Of a stretch of DNA of 64,000 bases, positions 9,800 through 18,505 are shown piece after piece (within the stretch, counting starts at the first letter, position 1; each line of letters starts with the position of its first letter). The translations under genes and the position numbers were made by a program. The stretch lies in the NCBI RefSeq assembly GCF_000411975.1, contig NZ_ASXG01000045.1, forward strand, positions 81,459-145,458, given 5' to 3'. Source of the stretch: Amycolatopsis orientalis DSM 43388. Lineage in GTDB: Bacteria; Actinomycetota; Actinomycetes; Mycobacteriales; Pseudonocardiaceae. Below the pieces are notes generated by a model, which ran no database searches, was not told the DNA's origin, and saw only the letters and a list, made by a program, of their open reading frames with translations.

Positions 9800-9811
9800 G
9801 TGCGCGTCAGG

Positions 9812-9827
9812 TAGTCAAGCTTGACTA
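9812..9827. promoter_or_regulatory. PadR operator 2
   Basis: TAGTCAAGCTTGACTA is a perfect 16-bp palindrome whose centre is 51 bp (about five helical turns) from operator 1. Confidence 0.75.
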
Positions 9828-9856
9828 GCTGATCTTCTGGGAGGAGAGGGGATTTC

Positions 9857-10855
9857 ATGATCACCGCACGCGGGCTCGAGCGGCGGTTCCGCCGCAAGGG
9901 CAGAGCCGGTGGCGAGGTGCACGCGGTCAAGGGGGTCGATCTCGACGTCGAGGCGGGCGAGCTGGTCGGGTTCCTCGGCCCGAACGGCGCGGGCAAGACC
10001 ACCACGCTGCGCATGCTCACCACCTTGCTGAAACCGACCGCGGGCACCGCGACCGTCGGCGGGCGCGACCTGCTCACCGACGCGGCCGGGGTGCGCCGCA
10101 ACATCGGATACGTCGCGCAAGGCGGCGGGACCGCACCCGAATCGCGCGTCGGCGAGGAGCTGGAACTGCAGGGCAGGCTGTACCGGATGAGCAAGGCCGA
10201 CGCGATCGCGCGCGGGAAGGTGCTCGCCGAGCAGCTCGACCTGACCGGGCTCGAGCAACGAGCCACCAAGACGCTGTCCGGGGGGCAGCGGCGCAGGCTC
10301 GACATCGCGCTGGGGCTGATCCATTCGCCCGGCCTGGTGTTCCTGGACGAGCCGTCCACCGGGCTCGACCCGCAGAGCCGGGCGAACCTGTGGGAGCACA
10401 TCCGGCGGCTGCGCGCCGACCAGGGCGTCACGATCTTCCTGACCACGCATTACCTCGACGAGGCGGACGCGCTGGCCGACCGGCTGATCGTGATCGACGA
10501 CGGCCGGATCGTCGCCGAGGGGCATCCGGACGCGCTGAAGGAGCGGGTCTCCGGCGACGGCGTGGCGATCGAGGTGGCTCCGGAATCCGCCGCGGCCGCC
10601 GCGGACGTGGCCCGGCAGCTGCCCGGCGCGCACGACTTCTCGGTGCGCGAGGGGTCGATCCGGTTCCGGGTGCCGCGCGGCGACACCGCGATGCCGGAAC
10701 TGCTGCGCGCGCTCGACGCCAAGGACATCGCGACGGCCGCCATGCAGGTCACGCGGCCGACCTTGGACGACGTATTCCTTGCTCTCACCGGCCGGTCGCT
10801 CCGCGATGCCGAGCAGCCCGCGCCGGCCGAACCGGAGGTGTCCGGTGTTGCATGA
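9857..10855 (+). CDS. DrrA-type ABC transporter ATP-binding protein
   Basis: The 332-residue ATPase belongs to the drug-resistance (DrrA/CcmA) exporters. Walker A is GPNGAGKTTTLRML (about 46-59), the signature LSGGQRRRLDIALGL is intact, Walker B is LVFLDEPSTGLDP, and the switch histidine is in FLTTHYLDEADALADR. The long C-terminal domain is typical of DrrA. The ATG has GGGAGGAGAGGGG upstream. It overlaps the permease start by 11 bp. Substrate unknown. Confidence 0.93.
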   Translation: MITARGLERRFRRKGRAGGEVHAVKGVDLDVEAGELVGFLGPNGAGKTTTLRMLTTLLKPTAGTATVGGRDLLTDAAGVRRNIGYVAQGGGTAPESRVGEELELQGRLYRMSKADAIARGKVLAEQLDLTGLEQRATKTLSGGQRRRLDIALGLIHSPGLVFLDEPSTGLDPQSRANLWEHIRRLRADQGVTIFLTTHYLDEADALADRLIVIDDGRIVAEGHPDALKERVSGDGVAIEVAPESAAAAADVARQLPGAHDFSVREGSIRFRVPRGDTAMPELLRALDAKDIATAAMQVTRPTLDDVFLALTGRSLRDAEQPAPAEPEVSGVA

Positions 10856-11609
10856 CACCTGGCTGATCTTCCGCCGCGACATGGCGGGAGCACTGCGAAA
10901 CCCGGCGTGGCTGCTGATCGGCCTCGCCCAGCCCTTGCTGTACCTGTTCTTCTTCGGCCCGCTGCTGGTGAAGTCGCTGGGTGCGCAGGGGATGTCCGAA
11001 GTCGACGGCTGGATGGTGCTCACGCCCGCGCTGATCGCGCAGCTGGCGCTGTTCGGCAGTTCGTTCGTGGGCTTCGGACTGCTGGCCGAATTCCGGTCCG
11101 GCGTGGTCGAACGGCTGCGGGTCACGCCGGTGCACCGGGCCGCGCTGCTGCTCGGGAAGGTGCTGGCGAACGCGTTGCAGGCGGTCGTGCAGGCGATGCT
11201 GATCATCCTGCTCGCCTACGTGGTGTTCGACCTGAACGCGCCGTTCGCCGGTGTGCTGCTGAGCCTGGCGATCGTCTTCCTGCTCGCGCTCACGCTGGCG
11301 TCGTGCTCCTATGCGCTGGCGCTCACGCTCAAGAGCGAGGAGGCGTTCCCGGCGCTGCTCAACGCGGTGCTCATGCCGTTGCTGCTGCTGTCCGGGAACC
11401 TCATCCCGATCACGTCCGGGCTCGCCCCGAAGTGGCTGTACGCGATCTCGCAGATCAACCCGTTCCGGCACGTGGTCGACGTGGAGCGCAACAGCTTCCG
11501 CGGCGACTTCTCGATGGACGCGCTGTTCACCGGCGGCGTGGTCGTGCTGGTCATGGCCGTTTTGGCGGTCTGGTGGGGAACACGCACCTTCCAGCGGGAA
11601 AACGCCTGA
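10845..11609 (+). CDS. DrrB-type ABC-2 permease
   Basis: The 254-residue membrane protein has an ABC-2 domain with about six hydrophobic segments (LLIGLAQPLLYLFFFGPLL; FGSSFVGFGLLAEF; AMLIILLAYVVFDL; LLSLAIVFLLALTLASCSYA; LMPLLLLSGNLIPI; VVVLVMAVLAVWWG). The GTG at 10845 has GGAGG 7 nt upstream and lies inside the ATPase gene, so the two are translationally coupled. The pair should export a hydrophobic compound under PadR control. Confidence 0.92.
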   Translation: MLHDTWLIFRRDMAGALRNPAWLLIGLAQPLLYLFFFGPLLVKSLGAQGMSEVDGWMVLTPALIAQLALFGSSFVGFGLLAEFRSGVVERLRVTPVHRAALLLGKVLANALQAVVQAMLIILLAYVVFDLNAPFAGVLLSLAIVFLLALTLASCSYALALTLKSEEAFPALLNAVLMPLLLLSGNLIPITSGLAPKWLYAISQINPFRHVVDVERNSFRGDFSMDALFTGGVVVLVMAVLAVWWGTRTFQRENA

Positions 11610-11706
11610 TCAAAGCCTATCGACACGCCGGGAAGCCTCACCCGGCTGAGGGGCTCCGGACGTAGGGTGGCCTTTCACCCGTCGTGGGGCTGATCAGGGG
11701 TGCGAG

Positions 11707-12321
11707 GTGGCGGAACCGGAGAGCGGGCGCGGGCTCACGCTCACTCATCGCGAGCAAGTGCTCGATTGGGCGGCGGTGCGCGCCGCCGAGGTGCGGTTCG
11801 CCTCGGTCACGATCAGCGAGAACGTCAACTGGAGCGATCCGGGCGCGGAGCGGATGCTGGCCGCCGCCCAGCACGCGGGCATCCACACCGGGGCGCGGCA
11901 CTACGCCCGCCCCGGCGCGGTGCACGACCAGGCCGACCATTTCGTCCGGACGGCGAGCAGGCTCGGCGCGTTCGCACCGGGATCGCTCGCCCCGGCGCTG
12001 GAGGTGGACGCGCAGAGCGTCGACGACCGGTTCGTGAAGGCGTGGATCAAGCACGTGCGGCACGCCGCGAAGATCCGCCGGGTGCTCGTGTACGCCGGAT
12101 ACGACTGCTGGGCACACCGGCTGCACCCGGACCGCTGGGCCGATTCCGACGTGGTGCTGTGGCTCGTGCGGCACAACGGCATTCCCGGGCGGCCCGGCTG
12201 GTTCCACTCGCGGCTGGGACTGCACCAGCACGCCTTCGCGCCGGACGTGCCCGGGGTGGACGGGCCGGTGGCACAGGACGCGGTGGTGTATCCGTTCGCG
12301 TTGTCCGATGTGCTGCTCTGA
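11707..12321 (+). CDS. Glycoside hydrolase family 25 (lysozyme-like) protein
   Basis: The 204-residue protein follows the GH25 muramidase pattern: LDWAAVRAAEVRFASVTISE at the start, AGIHTGARHYARPG, QADHFV, and an acidic strand APALEVDAQ at the position of the catalytic residues. It has no signal peptide and no cell-wall-binding domain, which is odd for a lysozyme. The usual N-terminal catalytic aspartate is not obvious, so activity is uncertain. It starts with GTG behind AGGGG and stands alone between the ABC pair and pabB. Confidence 0.75.
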   Translation: MAEPESGRGLTLTHREQVLDWAAVRAAEVRFASVTISENVNWSDPGAERMLAAAQHAGIHTGARHYARPGAVHDQADHFVRTASRLGAFAPGSLAPALEVDAQSVDDRFVKAWIKHVRHAAKIRRVLVYAGYDCWAHRLHPDRWADSDVVLWLVRHNGIPGRPGWFHSRLGLHQHAFAPDVPGVDGPVAQDAVVYPFALSDVLL

Positions 12322-12366
12322 TCACCTTTTCCGCTGGTCACCGCAGCTTTCCGGCACAATGGCGCG

Positions 12367-13617
12367 ATGCGTTTCCAGCGGCTGCGGACCGGCCTGACCC
12401 CTTCCCGGGTGCTCGTTGCGCTGTCCGCGTACGCCCGGGCGCACGGCCTGCCCGAGCCGGCCGCGGTGTGCGGGAACTGGTTCGGGTCTCCGGCGGTGGT
12501 GGCGCCGTTCGTGACGGTGGCTCCGCGGCCGTTCCCGTCGGCCGTTCCGGTCTCGGGTCCTTCCGGGCGGATCGGCGGCGGATGGTTCGGGTTCCTGGCT
12601 TACGACCAGGCGGATCCGTCCGGCCGTTCGACCGGGGTTCCGGCGTCGGCGTGGGGCTGGGCGGATCACGTGCTGCGCTGGGACGAGGCCGGGGTGTGCT
12701 GGTTCGAGTCGATCGAGGGGGACGCCGACGCGCAGCTCGCCGTGGTTGAGCGGGCGTTGACTGGGTCAGCGGAGTTGTCGTGGTCCGCCGGCGCGCTGGA
12801 CCGGCCGTCCGGCCACGAGCAGGCGGTGAAGGCGTGCGTGCACGAGATCGAGGCGGGCGAGTTGTTCCAGGCGAACATCTGCTCGCGGTTCACCGGGACT
12901 TTCGAGGGCTCGCCCGCCGCGCTCTTCGCCGAAGGGGTGCGACGGCTGGCTCCGCGGCGGGCGGCTTACGTCACCGGTGAATGGGGTTCGGTGGTTTCGC
13001 TGTCGCCGGAGCTGTTCTTGGCCCGCCACGGCCGGCGCGTGCGGTCTTCGCCGATCAAGGGCACGCTGCCGCGCCGCGGTCCGGCGGACGACGGCAACGC
13101 GCTCCGGCTGCGACAGTCGGCGAAGGACGTCGCGGAGAACGTGATGATCACCGACCTGGTGCGCAACGATCTCGGCCGGGTGTGCGAGGTCGGCAGCGTC
13201 GTGGTGCCGGAACTGCTCGCGGTGCACCCGGCGCCGGGGGTGTGGCATCTGGCGTCCACTGTGGAGGGTGTGCTGGCGGACGGGCTGACCGACGCCGAGC
13301 TGCTGGCGGCGACGTTCCCGCCGGGATCGGTGACCGGCGCGCCGAAGATCCGGGCGCTGGACCTCATCGCCGAACTGGAACCGGCCGCGCGCGGGGTGTA
13401 CACCGGCGCGGTCGGCCTCCTGTCGCCGCTGGCCGGGCTGGAGCTGAACGTGGCGATCCGGACGTTCGAAATCGCCGGGAACCGGATCGCGCTCGGAGTC
13501 GGCGGCGGGATCACGGCGGACTCGGACAGTGCGGCGGAATGGCAGGAATGCCTGCACAAGGCGGCCCCGCTGGAGGAACTGCTGGCCAGCCCTCGTGAGT
13601 GCGGAAGCCGGTTCTAA
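12367..13617 (+). CDS. pabB: Aminodeoxychorismate synthase component I
   Basis: PabB converts chorismate and glutamine-derived ammonia to aminodeoxychorismate for folate synthesis. The 416-residue protein has the chorismate-binding domain motifs SSPIKGTLPRRG, ENVMITDLVRNDLGRV, FPPGSVTGAPKIRA and GVGGGITADSD. The N-terminal half is short and divergent. No amidotransferase subunit (PabA) or lyase (PabC) is adjacent. The stop codon lies inside a long hairpin shared with the convergent oxidoreductase gene. The PIKGT motif favours PabB over anthranilate synthase. Confidence 0.92.
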   Translation: MRFQRLRTGLTPSRVLVALSAYARAHGLPEPAAVCGNWFGSPAVVAPFVTVAPRPFPSAVPVSGPSGRIGGGWFGFLAYDQADPSGRSTGVPASAWGWADHVLRWDEAGVCWFESIEGDADAQLAVVERALTGSAELSWSAGALDRPSGHEQAVKACVHEIEAGELFQANICSRFTGTFEGSPAALFAEGVRRLAPRRAAYVTGEWGSVVSLSPELFLARHGRRVRSSPIKGTLPRRGPADDGNALRLRQSAKDVAENVMITDLVRNDLGRVCEVGSVVVPELLAVHPAPGVWHLASTVEGVLADGLTDAELLAATFPPGSVTGAPKIRALDLIAELEPAARGVYTGAVGLLSPLAGLELNVAIRTFEIAGNRIALGVGGGITADSDSAAEWQECLHKAAPLEELLASPRECGSRF

Positions 13618-13635
13618 CCGGCTTCCGCACTCACG
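13594..13635. terminator. Bidirectional terminator, recurring GTGAGTG...CCGGTT hairpin family
   Basis: Two perfect 20-nt arms (13594-13613 and 13616-13635) begin with CGTGAGTG and end with GCCGGTT; the pabB stop codon TAA is inside. It separates convergent genes. A near-identical design occurs at 19067-19110. Confidence 0.85.
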
Positions 13636-13639
13636 CGAC

Positions 13640-14599
13640 CTATCGGCGCGGGTCGAGCAGCAGCTTGCCCGTCGTGCCGCGGGACCGCAGCGCCTCGTGG
13701 GCCTTCCGCGCGTCTGCCAGCGCGTACTCGCCGCCCGCGATCGCACGGAGCTTCCCGTCCTGCACCATGCCGAACAACTCGCTGAGCGCGGTGCCGAAAA
13801 CGTTGCCCGGCAAGCGAAACACGTGCGGCAGCCACATTCCGGCCACGGTCGTGCTGTGGCCGAGCAGGTTGCGCAACTCGATCGGCTTCGGCGACCGGCG
13901 GCCCGCCATCCCGTAAAACACCAGCCGGCCGAACGGGGCTAGCGCGGCGATGCTCTGGTCGGTCGTCGTGCCGCCGACCATGTCGAGGACGACGTCGACG
14001 CGCTTGCCGCCGTTGGCTTCCCGCAGGACCTCGGTCATGTTCTCCGCCCGGGAATCGACCGCGACGTCCGCGCCGAGTTCGAGCGCCAGCGCGCGCTTTT
14101 CCTCGCTGCTCGCGGTCGCGATCACGCGGCCCGCGCCCCAGGCGTTCGCCAGCTGCACCGCGATCGACCCGACCCCGCCGGCCGCGGCGTGCACGACCAC
14201 GGACTCGCCCGGCTCGAGGTGCGCGTTCTTGCGCAGCATGATCCACGCGGTCGCACCCTGGACCAGCATCGACAGCGCGTTCAGGTCGTCGACGCCGTCC
14301 GGCACCGGGAATGTCATGGCCTCGTCGGCTGCGACGCGCTCGGCGTAACCGCCGCCGTCGTTGAGCAGCGCGACCACGCGCTTGCCGTCCGCCGTCCGGC
14401 CGACGACCTCGCCGCCCGGCACGAGCGGCAGTTTGCTCGGGGCGAGATACGAATTTTCCGCCTGATGCGTGTCCGCGTAATTCAGCCCGATGCGGTCGAC
14501 CTCGATCAGCACCTGTCCCGGCCCGGCCACCGGATCGGGCAGCTCGACCGGCTTCAGCACCTCGGGACCGCCGAACTCGGTCACCTGCACAGCACGCAT
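13640..14599 (-). CDS. Zinc-independent quinone oxidoreductase-like protein (MDR family)
   Basis: The 319-residue protein belongs to the NADPH:quinone reductase branch of medium-chain dehydrogenases: MRAVQVTEFGGPEVLKPVELPDP at the N-terminus, the Rossmann motif VVHAAAGGVGSIAVQLA and no zinc-binding cysteines. The ATG at 14599 has GAGGAG 8 nt upstream; the in-frame ATG at 14653 would cross the operator. It is divergent from a QsdR-type regulator, which probably controls it. Substrate unknown. Confidence 0.9.
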   Translation of the reverse strand: MRAVQVTEFGGPEVLKPVELPDPVAGPGQVLIEVDRIGLNYADTHQAENSYLAPSKLPLVPGGEVVGRTADGKRVVALLNDGGGYAERVAADEAMTFPVPDGVDDLNALSMLVQGATAWIMLRKNAHLEPGESVVVHAAAGGVGSIAVQLANAWGAGRVIATASSEEKRALALELGADVAVDSRAENMTEVLREANGGKRVDVVLDMVGGTTTDQSIAALAPFGRLVFYGMAGRRSPKPIELRNLLGHSTTVAGMWLPHVFRLPGNVFGTALSELFGMVQDGKLRAIAGGEYALADARKAHEALRSRGTTGKLLLDPRR

Positions 14600-14623
14600 C
14601 TCCGCGGCTCCTCTCGCTCTTCG

Positions 14624-14649
14624 ATGAGACATCCTGCCATATGTCTCAT
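14624..14649. promoter_or_regulatory. Operator between the oxidoreductase and the QsdR-type regulator
   Basis: ATGAGACAT and ATGTCTCAT form a perfect 9-bp inverted repeat with an 8-bp spacer. Its position between the divergent genes fits a TetR-fold repressor site. Confidence 0.7.
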
Positions 14650-15253
14650 CCATGGGACACTCTCTGCTAACGTCTCACGCATCGACACGCCACTCTCCGC
14701 CCGCGCCTCGCGACCCGACGCCGTCGCGGCGTTCCGCCTCGCCCGCGCCCGGTTCCTCGCCGGAGACCGCGTCGACATGCGGGAACTGGCCAGCGACCTC
14801 GGCGTCAGCCGCGCGACCCTGCACCGCTGGGTCGGCAGCCGGGACCACCTGCTGAGCGAAATCCTGTGGGCGGAAACCTCGGCGGTGCTGGATAACGTCA
14901 GTTATGCGGGCCGCGGCGGCGACGGCATCGCGGAGGCGATCGGGGCGTTCGTGCGGACAGTCAACGCTTCCCCGCCGTTCCGCGCGTTCTTGCGCCGGGA
15001 GCCGGAACGCGCGCTGCGGTTGCTGACGACCAAGGCGAGCTTGGTGCAGTCGCGGACTATCGAGAAGGTGCAGACGCTGCTGGCCGACGAGGTCGCCGCC
15101 GGGCGGCTGGAGTCGCCGCTGCCGGTCGCGGATCTGGCGTATCTGCTGGTGCGGGTCGGCGAGTCGTTCATTTACACCGACGCGATCACCGGGGAGGAAC
15201 CGGACGCGGAAAAGGCTTTGGTGGCAGCGAGAATGCTGTTGCGCGGTCGCTGA
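14624..15253 (+). CDS. QsdR-type TetR-fold transcriptional regulator
   Basis: The helix-turn-helix (VDMRELASDLGVSRATLHRWVGSRDHLL) and the helical ligand domain match the QsdR family. The start is unclear. 14624 is the only ATG/GTG/TTG in frame ahead of the helix-turn-helix, but it lies inside the operator repeat and has no ribosome site. A TAACGT -10-like box at 14668-14673 lies 7 nt before an in-frame ATC (14681). Many genes here show that geometry with ATG or GTG, so the true start may be that ATC. It is divergent from the oxidoreductase and is its likely repressor. Confidence 0.85.
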   Translation: MRHPAICLIHGTLSANVSRIDTPLSARASRPDAVAAFRLARARFLAGDRVDMRELASDLGVSRATLHRWVGSRDHLLSEILWAETSAVLDNVSYAGRGGDGIAEAIGAFVRTVNASPPFRAFLRREPERALRLLTTKASLVQSRTIEKVQTLLADEVAAGRLESPLPVADLAYLLVRVGESFIYTDAITGEEPDAEKALVAARMLLRGR

Positions 15254-15257
15254 CGCG

Positions 15258-16097
15258 TCACTTCCGAGCCGAGAGCACCGCCGCGTAAAGCTCCTTAGTA
15301 GACACCCCCGCCGCCCCGGCTACCTCGGCCGCGACGGTCTTCAGGCGTTCTCCCGAAGCGACTCGTTCCGCCACCTCCGGCACCAAGTCCGACACCGATA
15401 CCTGTCGAGGCGTCGCACCCTCCAGCACCACCGTGATCTCGCCGCGCACCCCGTCCGCCGCCCACTCTGCCAGCTCCGCGAGCGTGCCCCGTTTGACCTC
15501 TTCGTACGTCTTCGTCAACTCCCGGCACACCGCGGCTCGACGCGAACCGCCCAATGCGGCAGCGGCGTCCGACAGCAGCGAAGCCACCCGATGCGGCGAT
15601 TCGAAAAACACTGCCGTCCGGCGTTCCCCAGCCAGCTCTGCCAGCCACTTCGTCCGCTCACCAGGCTTGCGCGGCGCGAAGCCCTCGAAGCAGAACCGGT
15701 CGCACGGCAAGCCGGACAACGCGAGCGCGGTCGTCACCGCCGAAGGTCCGGGAAGGCAGGTGATCGGCAGGTCCTCTTCGACGCAAGCGGCCACGAGACG
15801 GAAGCCCGGATCAGACACGCTCGGCATGCCGGCGTCGGTCACCACCAGCACTGTCTCGCCGCCGTGCAGGGCTTCCAGCAGCTTCGGCAACCGGGCGGTC
15901 TCGACGTCCTCGTAGAAGCTGACCACGCGGCCAGCCGGCGACACGCCGAGCGCGGACGCCAGGCCGCGCAGACGCCGGGTGTCCTCGGCCGCGATCACGT
16001 CCGCCGAGCCCAGCGCCTCGATCAGCCGGGCGGACGCGTCGCCGGGATCGCCCAGCGGGGTGGCGGCGAGGACGAGCCGTCCGGGCGCAGAAGTCAT
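15258..16097 (-). CDS. rsmI: 16S rRNA (cytidine(1402)-2'-O)-methyltransferase
   Basis: RsmI methylates the ribose of C1402 in the ribosomal P site. The 279-residue tetrapyrrole-methylase-fold protein has LVLAATPLGDPGDASARL, AAEDTRRLRGL, VVTDAGMPSVSDPG and LPGPSAVTTALALSGLP, all characteristic. The ATG lies 7 nt behind TAGGCT (16105-16110), so leaderless. It is divergent from the O-mannosyltransferase gene, the usual actinobacterial neighbour. Confidence 0.95.
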   Translation of the reverse strand: MTSAPGRLVLAATPLGDPGDASARLIEALGSADVIAAEDTRRLRGLASALGVSPAGRVVSFYEDVETARLPKLLEALHGGETVLVVTDAGMPSVSDPGFRLVAACVEEDLPITCLPGPSAVTTALALSGLPCDRFCFEGFAPRKPGERTKWLAELAGERRTAVFFESPHRVASLLSDAAAALGGSRRAAVCRELTKTYEEVKRGTLAELAEWAADGVRGEITVVLEGATPRQVSVSDLVPEVAERVASGERLKTVAAEVAGAAGVSTKELYAAVLSARK

Positions 16098-16137
16098 GGC
16101 AGTCAGCCTAACCAGACGCCGCCGGTGGATCAGGCCG

Positions 16138-16143
16138 TACTAT
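16138..16143 (+). promoter_or_regulatory. -10 box of a leaderless promoter (O-mannosyltransferase)
   Basis: TACTAT ends 8 nt before the GTG at 16152, so transcription should start at or next to the start codon. Confidence 0.6.
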
Positions 16144-16151
16144 CGGGCCCC

Positions 16152-17720
16152 GTGACCGCGCTGCTGACCCGTGCCGACGACGAGAGCGTGCGGCCGGACC
16201 CGGTCGACGCGCGCCGTCCCCCGACCGACCGCGAAGCCACCCTGCTCGGCCGGGCCATGCCCGCCGACCGGCTGCGCGGCTGGATCGTCACGATCGTGCT
16301 GACCGTGATCGGCGGCGTCGTCCGGCTGCAGAATCTGGGCTTTCCCACTGACCACGGCAGTCCCGTCTTCGACGAGAAGCACTACGTGCCGCAGGCCGCG
16401 CAGATGCTGCGCAACGGCGGGTATGAGGACAACGCCGGGTACGAGCTGATCGTGCACCCGCCGCTGGCGAAGGACTTCATCGCGGTCGGCGAGTGGCTCT
16501 TCGGCTACAACGGCTGGGGCTGGCGGTTCATGTCGGCGATCGCCGGAACGCTGATCGTGTTGCTCACCGTGCGCGTCGCGCGCCGGCTGACCCGCTCGAC
16601 GCTGCTCGGCGGCATCGCGGGCGTGCTGGTGATCTGCGACGGAGTCCTGCACCTGCAGTCGCGGATGGGGATGCTGGACATCTTCATCGCGTTGTTCGTG
16701 GTCGCCGCGTTCGCCTGCGTGCTCTGCGACCGCGACCAGGTGCGGCAGCGGCTGGCCGTCGCGGTGCGCGAGGGCTGGGTCAACGAATCGCAGTGGGGGC
16801 CGAAACTCGGCTTCCGCTGGTGGCGGTTCGCGGCCGGGCTGATGATCGGCCTGACCTTCGGCGTCAAATGGTCCGCGCTGTATTACATCGCGGCGTTCGG
16901 CCTGCTCACCGTGTTCTTCGACGTGGCGGCCCGGCGCGCGGCGGGCGTGCGCCGGCCGTGGGTCGGCACGATCCGCCGCGACGTCGCGCCCGCGTTGTGG
17001 GCGATCCTCGTCGTGCCGGTGCTGATGTACCTGGCGGCGTACTGGGCGTGGTTCGCCAGCGAAACCGCGACCGACCGGCACTACACCGAGATCAAGAACC
17101 TCGACCCGGGCATGTTCGGCTGGGTCCCGCCCGCGCTGCGTTCGCTCGGCAGCTACACCGCCAACGTGCTGCACTTCCACGAAACCCTGGTGACGCCCAA
17201 GGACAATCCGCATCCGTGGGAGTCGAAGCCGTGGACGTGGCCGATGGGCCTGCGGCCGATGCTCTACTACTACGACGGCACCGTCACCGGCTGCGGCGAA
17301 TCGCGCTGCCTCGGCGCGACGATGCTGATCGGCACGCCGGCGATGTGGTGGCTGGCCGCCCCGGTGCTCGGCTGGGGCCTGTGGCGCTGGTTCTTCCGCG
17401 CGGACTGGCGCTACGCCGCCGTGCTGACCGGCTACTTCGCCGGCTACCTGCCCTGGTTCACCAACATCGACCGGCAGATGTACTTCTTCTACGCCACGCC
17501 GATGGCCCCGTTCCTGGTGCTCGGCCTGGTGCTCGCGCTCGGGCAGATCCTCGGCAGCGCCAAACGCGGCTTCGAACGCCGGGGCACCGGTCTGCTCGTC
17601 GTCTCGCTTTACGTCGGGCTGGTGGTGGCGAACTTCGCCTGGCTGTGGCCGATCCTCAACGGCGTCCCGATCACGAACGACCATTGGCAGGCGGAAATGT
17701 GGCTGCCTTCGTGGCGCTGA
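16152..17720 (+). CDS. Protein O-mannosyltransferase (Pmt, GT39)
   Basis: The enzyme transfers mannose from polyprenyl-phosphate mannose to exported proteins. The 522-residue protein is multi-spanning. It keeps the PMT motif GSPVFDEKHYVPQA (acidic pair in the first extracytoplasmic loop), VHPPLAKDFI and RMGMLDIFIALFVV, and ends in several further hydrophobic segments. It starts with GTG, 54 bp from the divergent rsmI. Its end overlaps the convergent AraC gene by 50 bp. It is closest in pattern to the mycobacterial enzyme Rv1002c. Confidence 0.93.
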   Translation: MTALLTRADDESVRPDPVDARRPPTDREATLLGRAMPADRLRGWIVTIVLTVIGGVVRLQNLGFPTDHGSPVFDEKHYVPQAAQMLRNGGYEDNAGYELIVHPPLAKDFIAVGEWLFGYNGWGWRFMSAIAGTLIVLLTVRVARRLTRSTLLGGIAGVLVICDGVLHLQSRMGMLDIFIALFVVAAFACVLCDRDQVRQRLAVAVREGWVNESQWGPKLGFRWWRFAAGLMIGLTFGVKWSALYYIAAFGLLTVFFDVAARRAAGVRRPWVGTIRRDVAPALWAILVVPVLMYLAAYWAWFASETATDRHYTEIKNLDPGMFGWVPPALRSLGSYTANVLHFHETLVTPKDNPHPWESKPWTWPMGLRPMLYYYDGTVTGCGESRCLGATMLIGTPAMWWLAAPVLGWGLWRWFFRADWRYAAVLTGYFAGYLPWFTNIDRQMYFFYATPMAPFLVLGLVLALGQILGSAKRGFERRGTGLLVVSLYVGLVVANFAWLWPILNGVPITNDHWQAEMWLPSWR

Positions 17721-18450
17721 AGTAAGCCCCCGGCGGCATCCCGACCGCCCGGCGGAAGGCGGCGACGAACGCGCTGGCCGTCGCGTACCCGACCCGGTGC
17801 GCGACGGTCGTCATCGGCATTCCTTGGGCCAGCAAGGGCAACGCCGCACGCAGTCGCGCTTGCGTGCGCCAGGTGCCGAACGTCATCCGGCAGTCGCGGA
17901 CGAACGCGCGGGCCAGCGTCCGCTCGCTCGCGCCGACTTCCCGGCCCAGCTCGGCCAGGCTGCGCGAGTCGGCGGGATCGGCGAGCACCGCGTCGGCGAC
18001 GTCCTTCGCTCGCGGGTCGGCGGGTGCGGGCACCACGATCGGTGCCACGTCCATCGGCTCCAGGAGATCGAACGCGACCGCTTCGGCGCGGCGTCGGGCG
18101 TCGTCGCTGATGCCGTCCTCGGACAAGTGCTCCAGCAGTTCGCGCAGCAGCGGGCGGACGACGACGATGCGCGGGGACGGCCAGTCGACCGGGCACTGCT
18201 CGGGATCGGCGTAGATGCCGCGCAGTTCGACGTTCCCGGCCGCGCCGGTGCGATGCCGGACGCCGGCCGGGATCCAAAGCGCCCGCGTGGACGGCAGCAC
18301 CCATTGCGCGTCGCCGACCATCACCGCGGCGACTCCGCGCGCGGCCCAGACGAGCTGGTGCGCCGGATGTTCGTGCCAGGGAAACCAGGCACCGGCCGCG
18401 ATCGGGAGGGCGCCGAGCAGCATCGCGCCGGTTTGACCGTACTGCGACAT
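17671..18450 (-). CDS. AraC-family regulator with N-terminal cupin
   Basis: The 259-residue protein has a cupin ligand domain (about 1-100, with WFPWHEHPAHQLVWAARG) and a C-terminal AraC DNA-binding pair of helix-turn-helices (RSLAELGREVGASERTLARAF and MTTVAHRVGYATASAFVAAFRR). The ATG is 8 nt behind TAGGCT (18459-18464). It is divergent from the methyltransferase by only 55 bp and may control it. The 3' ends of this gene and the O-mannosyltransferase overlap. Confidence 0.92.
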   Translation of the reverse strand: MSQYGQTGAMLLGALPIAAGAWFPWHEHPAHQLVWAARGVAAVMVGDAQWVLPSTRALWIPAGVRHRTGAAGNVELRGIYADPEQCPVDWPSPRIVVVRPLLRELLEHLSEDGISDDARRRAEAVAFDLLEPMDVAPIVVPAPADPRAKDVADAVLADPADSRSLAELGREVGASERTLARAFVRDCRMTFGTWRTQARLRAALPLLAQGMPMTTVAHRVGYATASAFVAAFRRAVGMPPGAYFSATKAATFPPANGRS

Positions 18451-18505
18451 GAGGTGACAGCCTATCGTCTTCCGGCCAACGCGGCTCGTCCCTAGCGTCG
18501 GAGCC

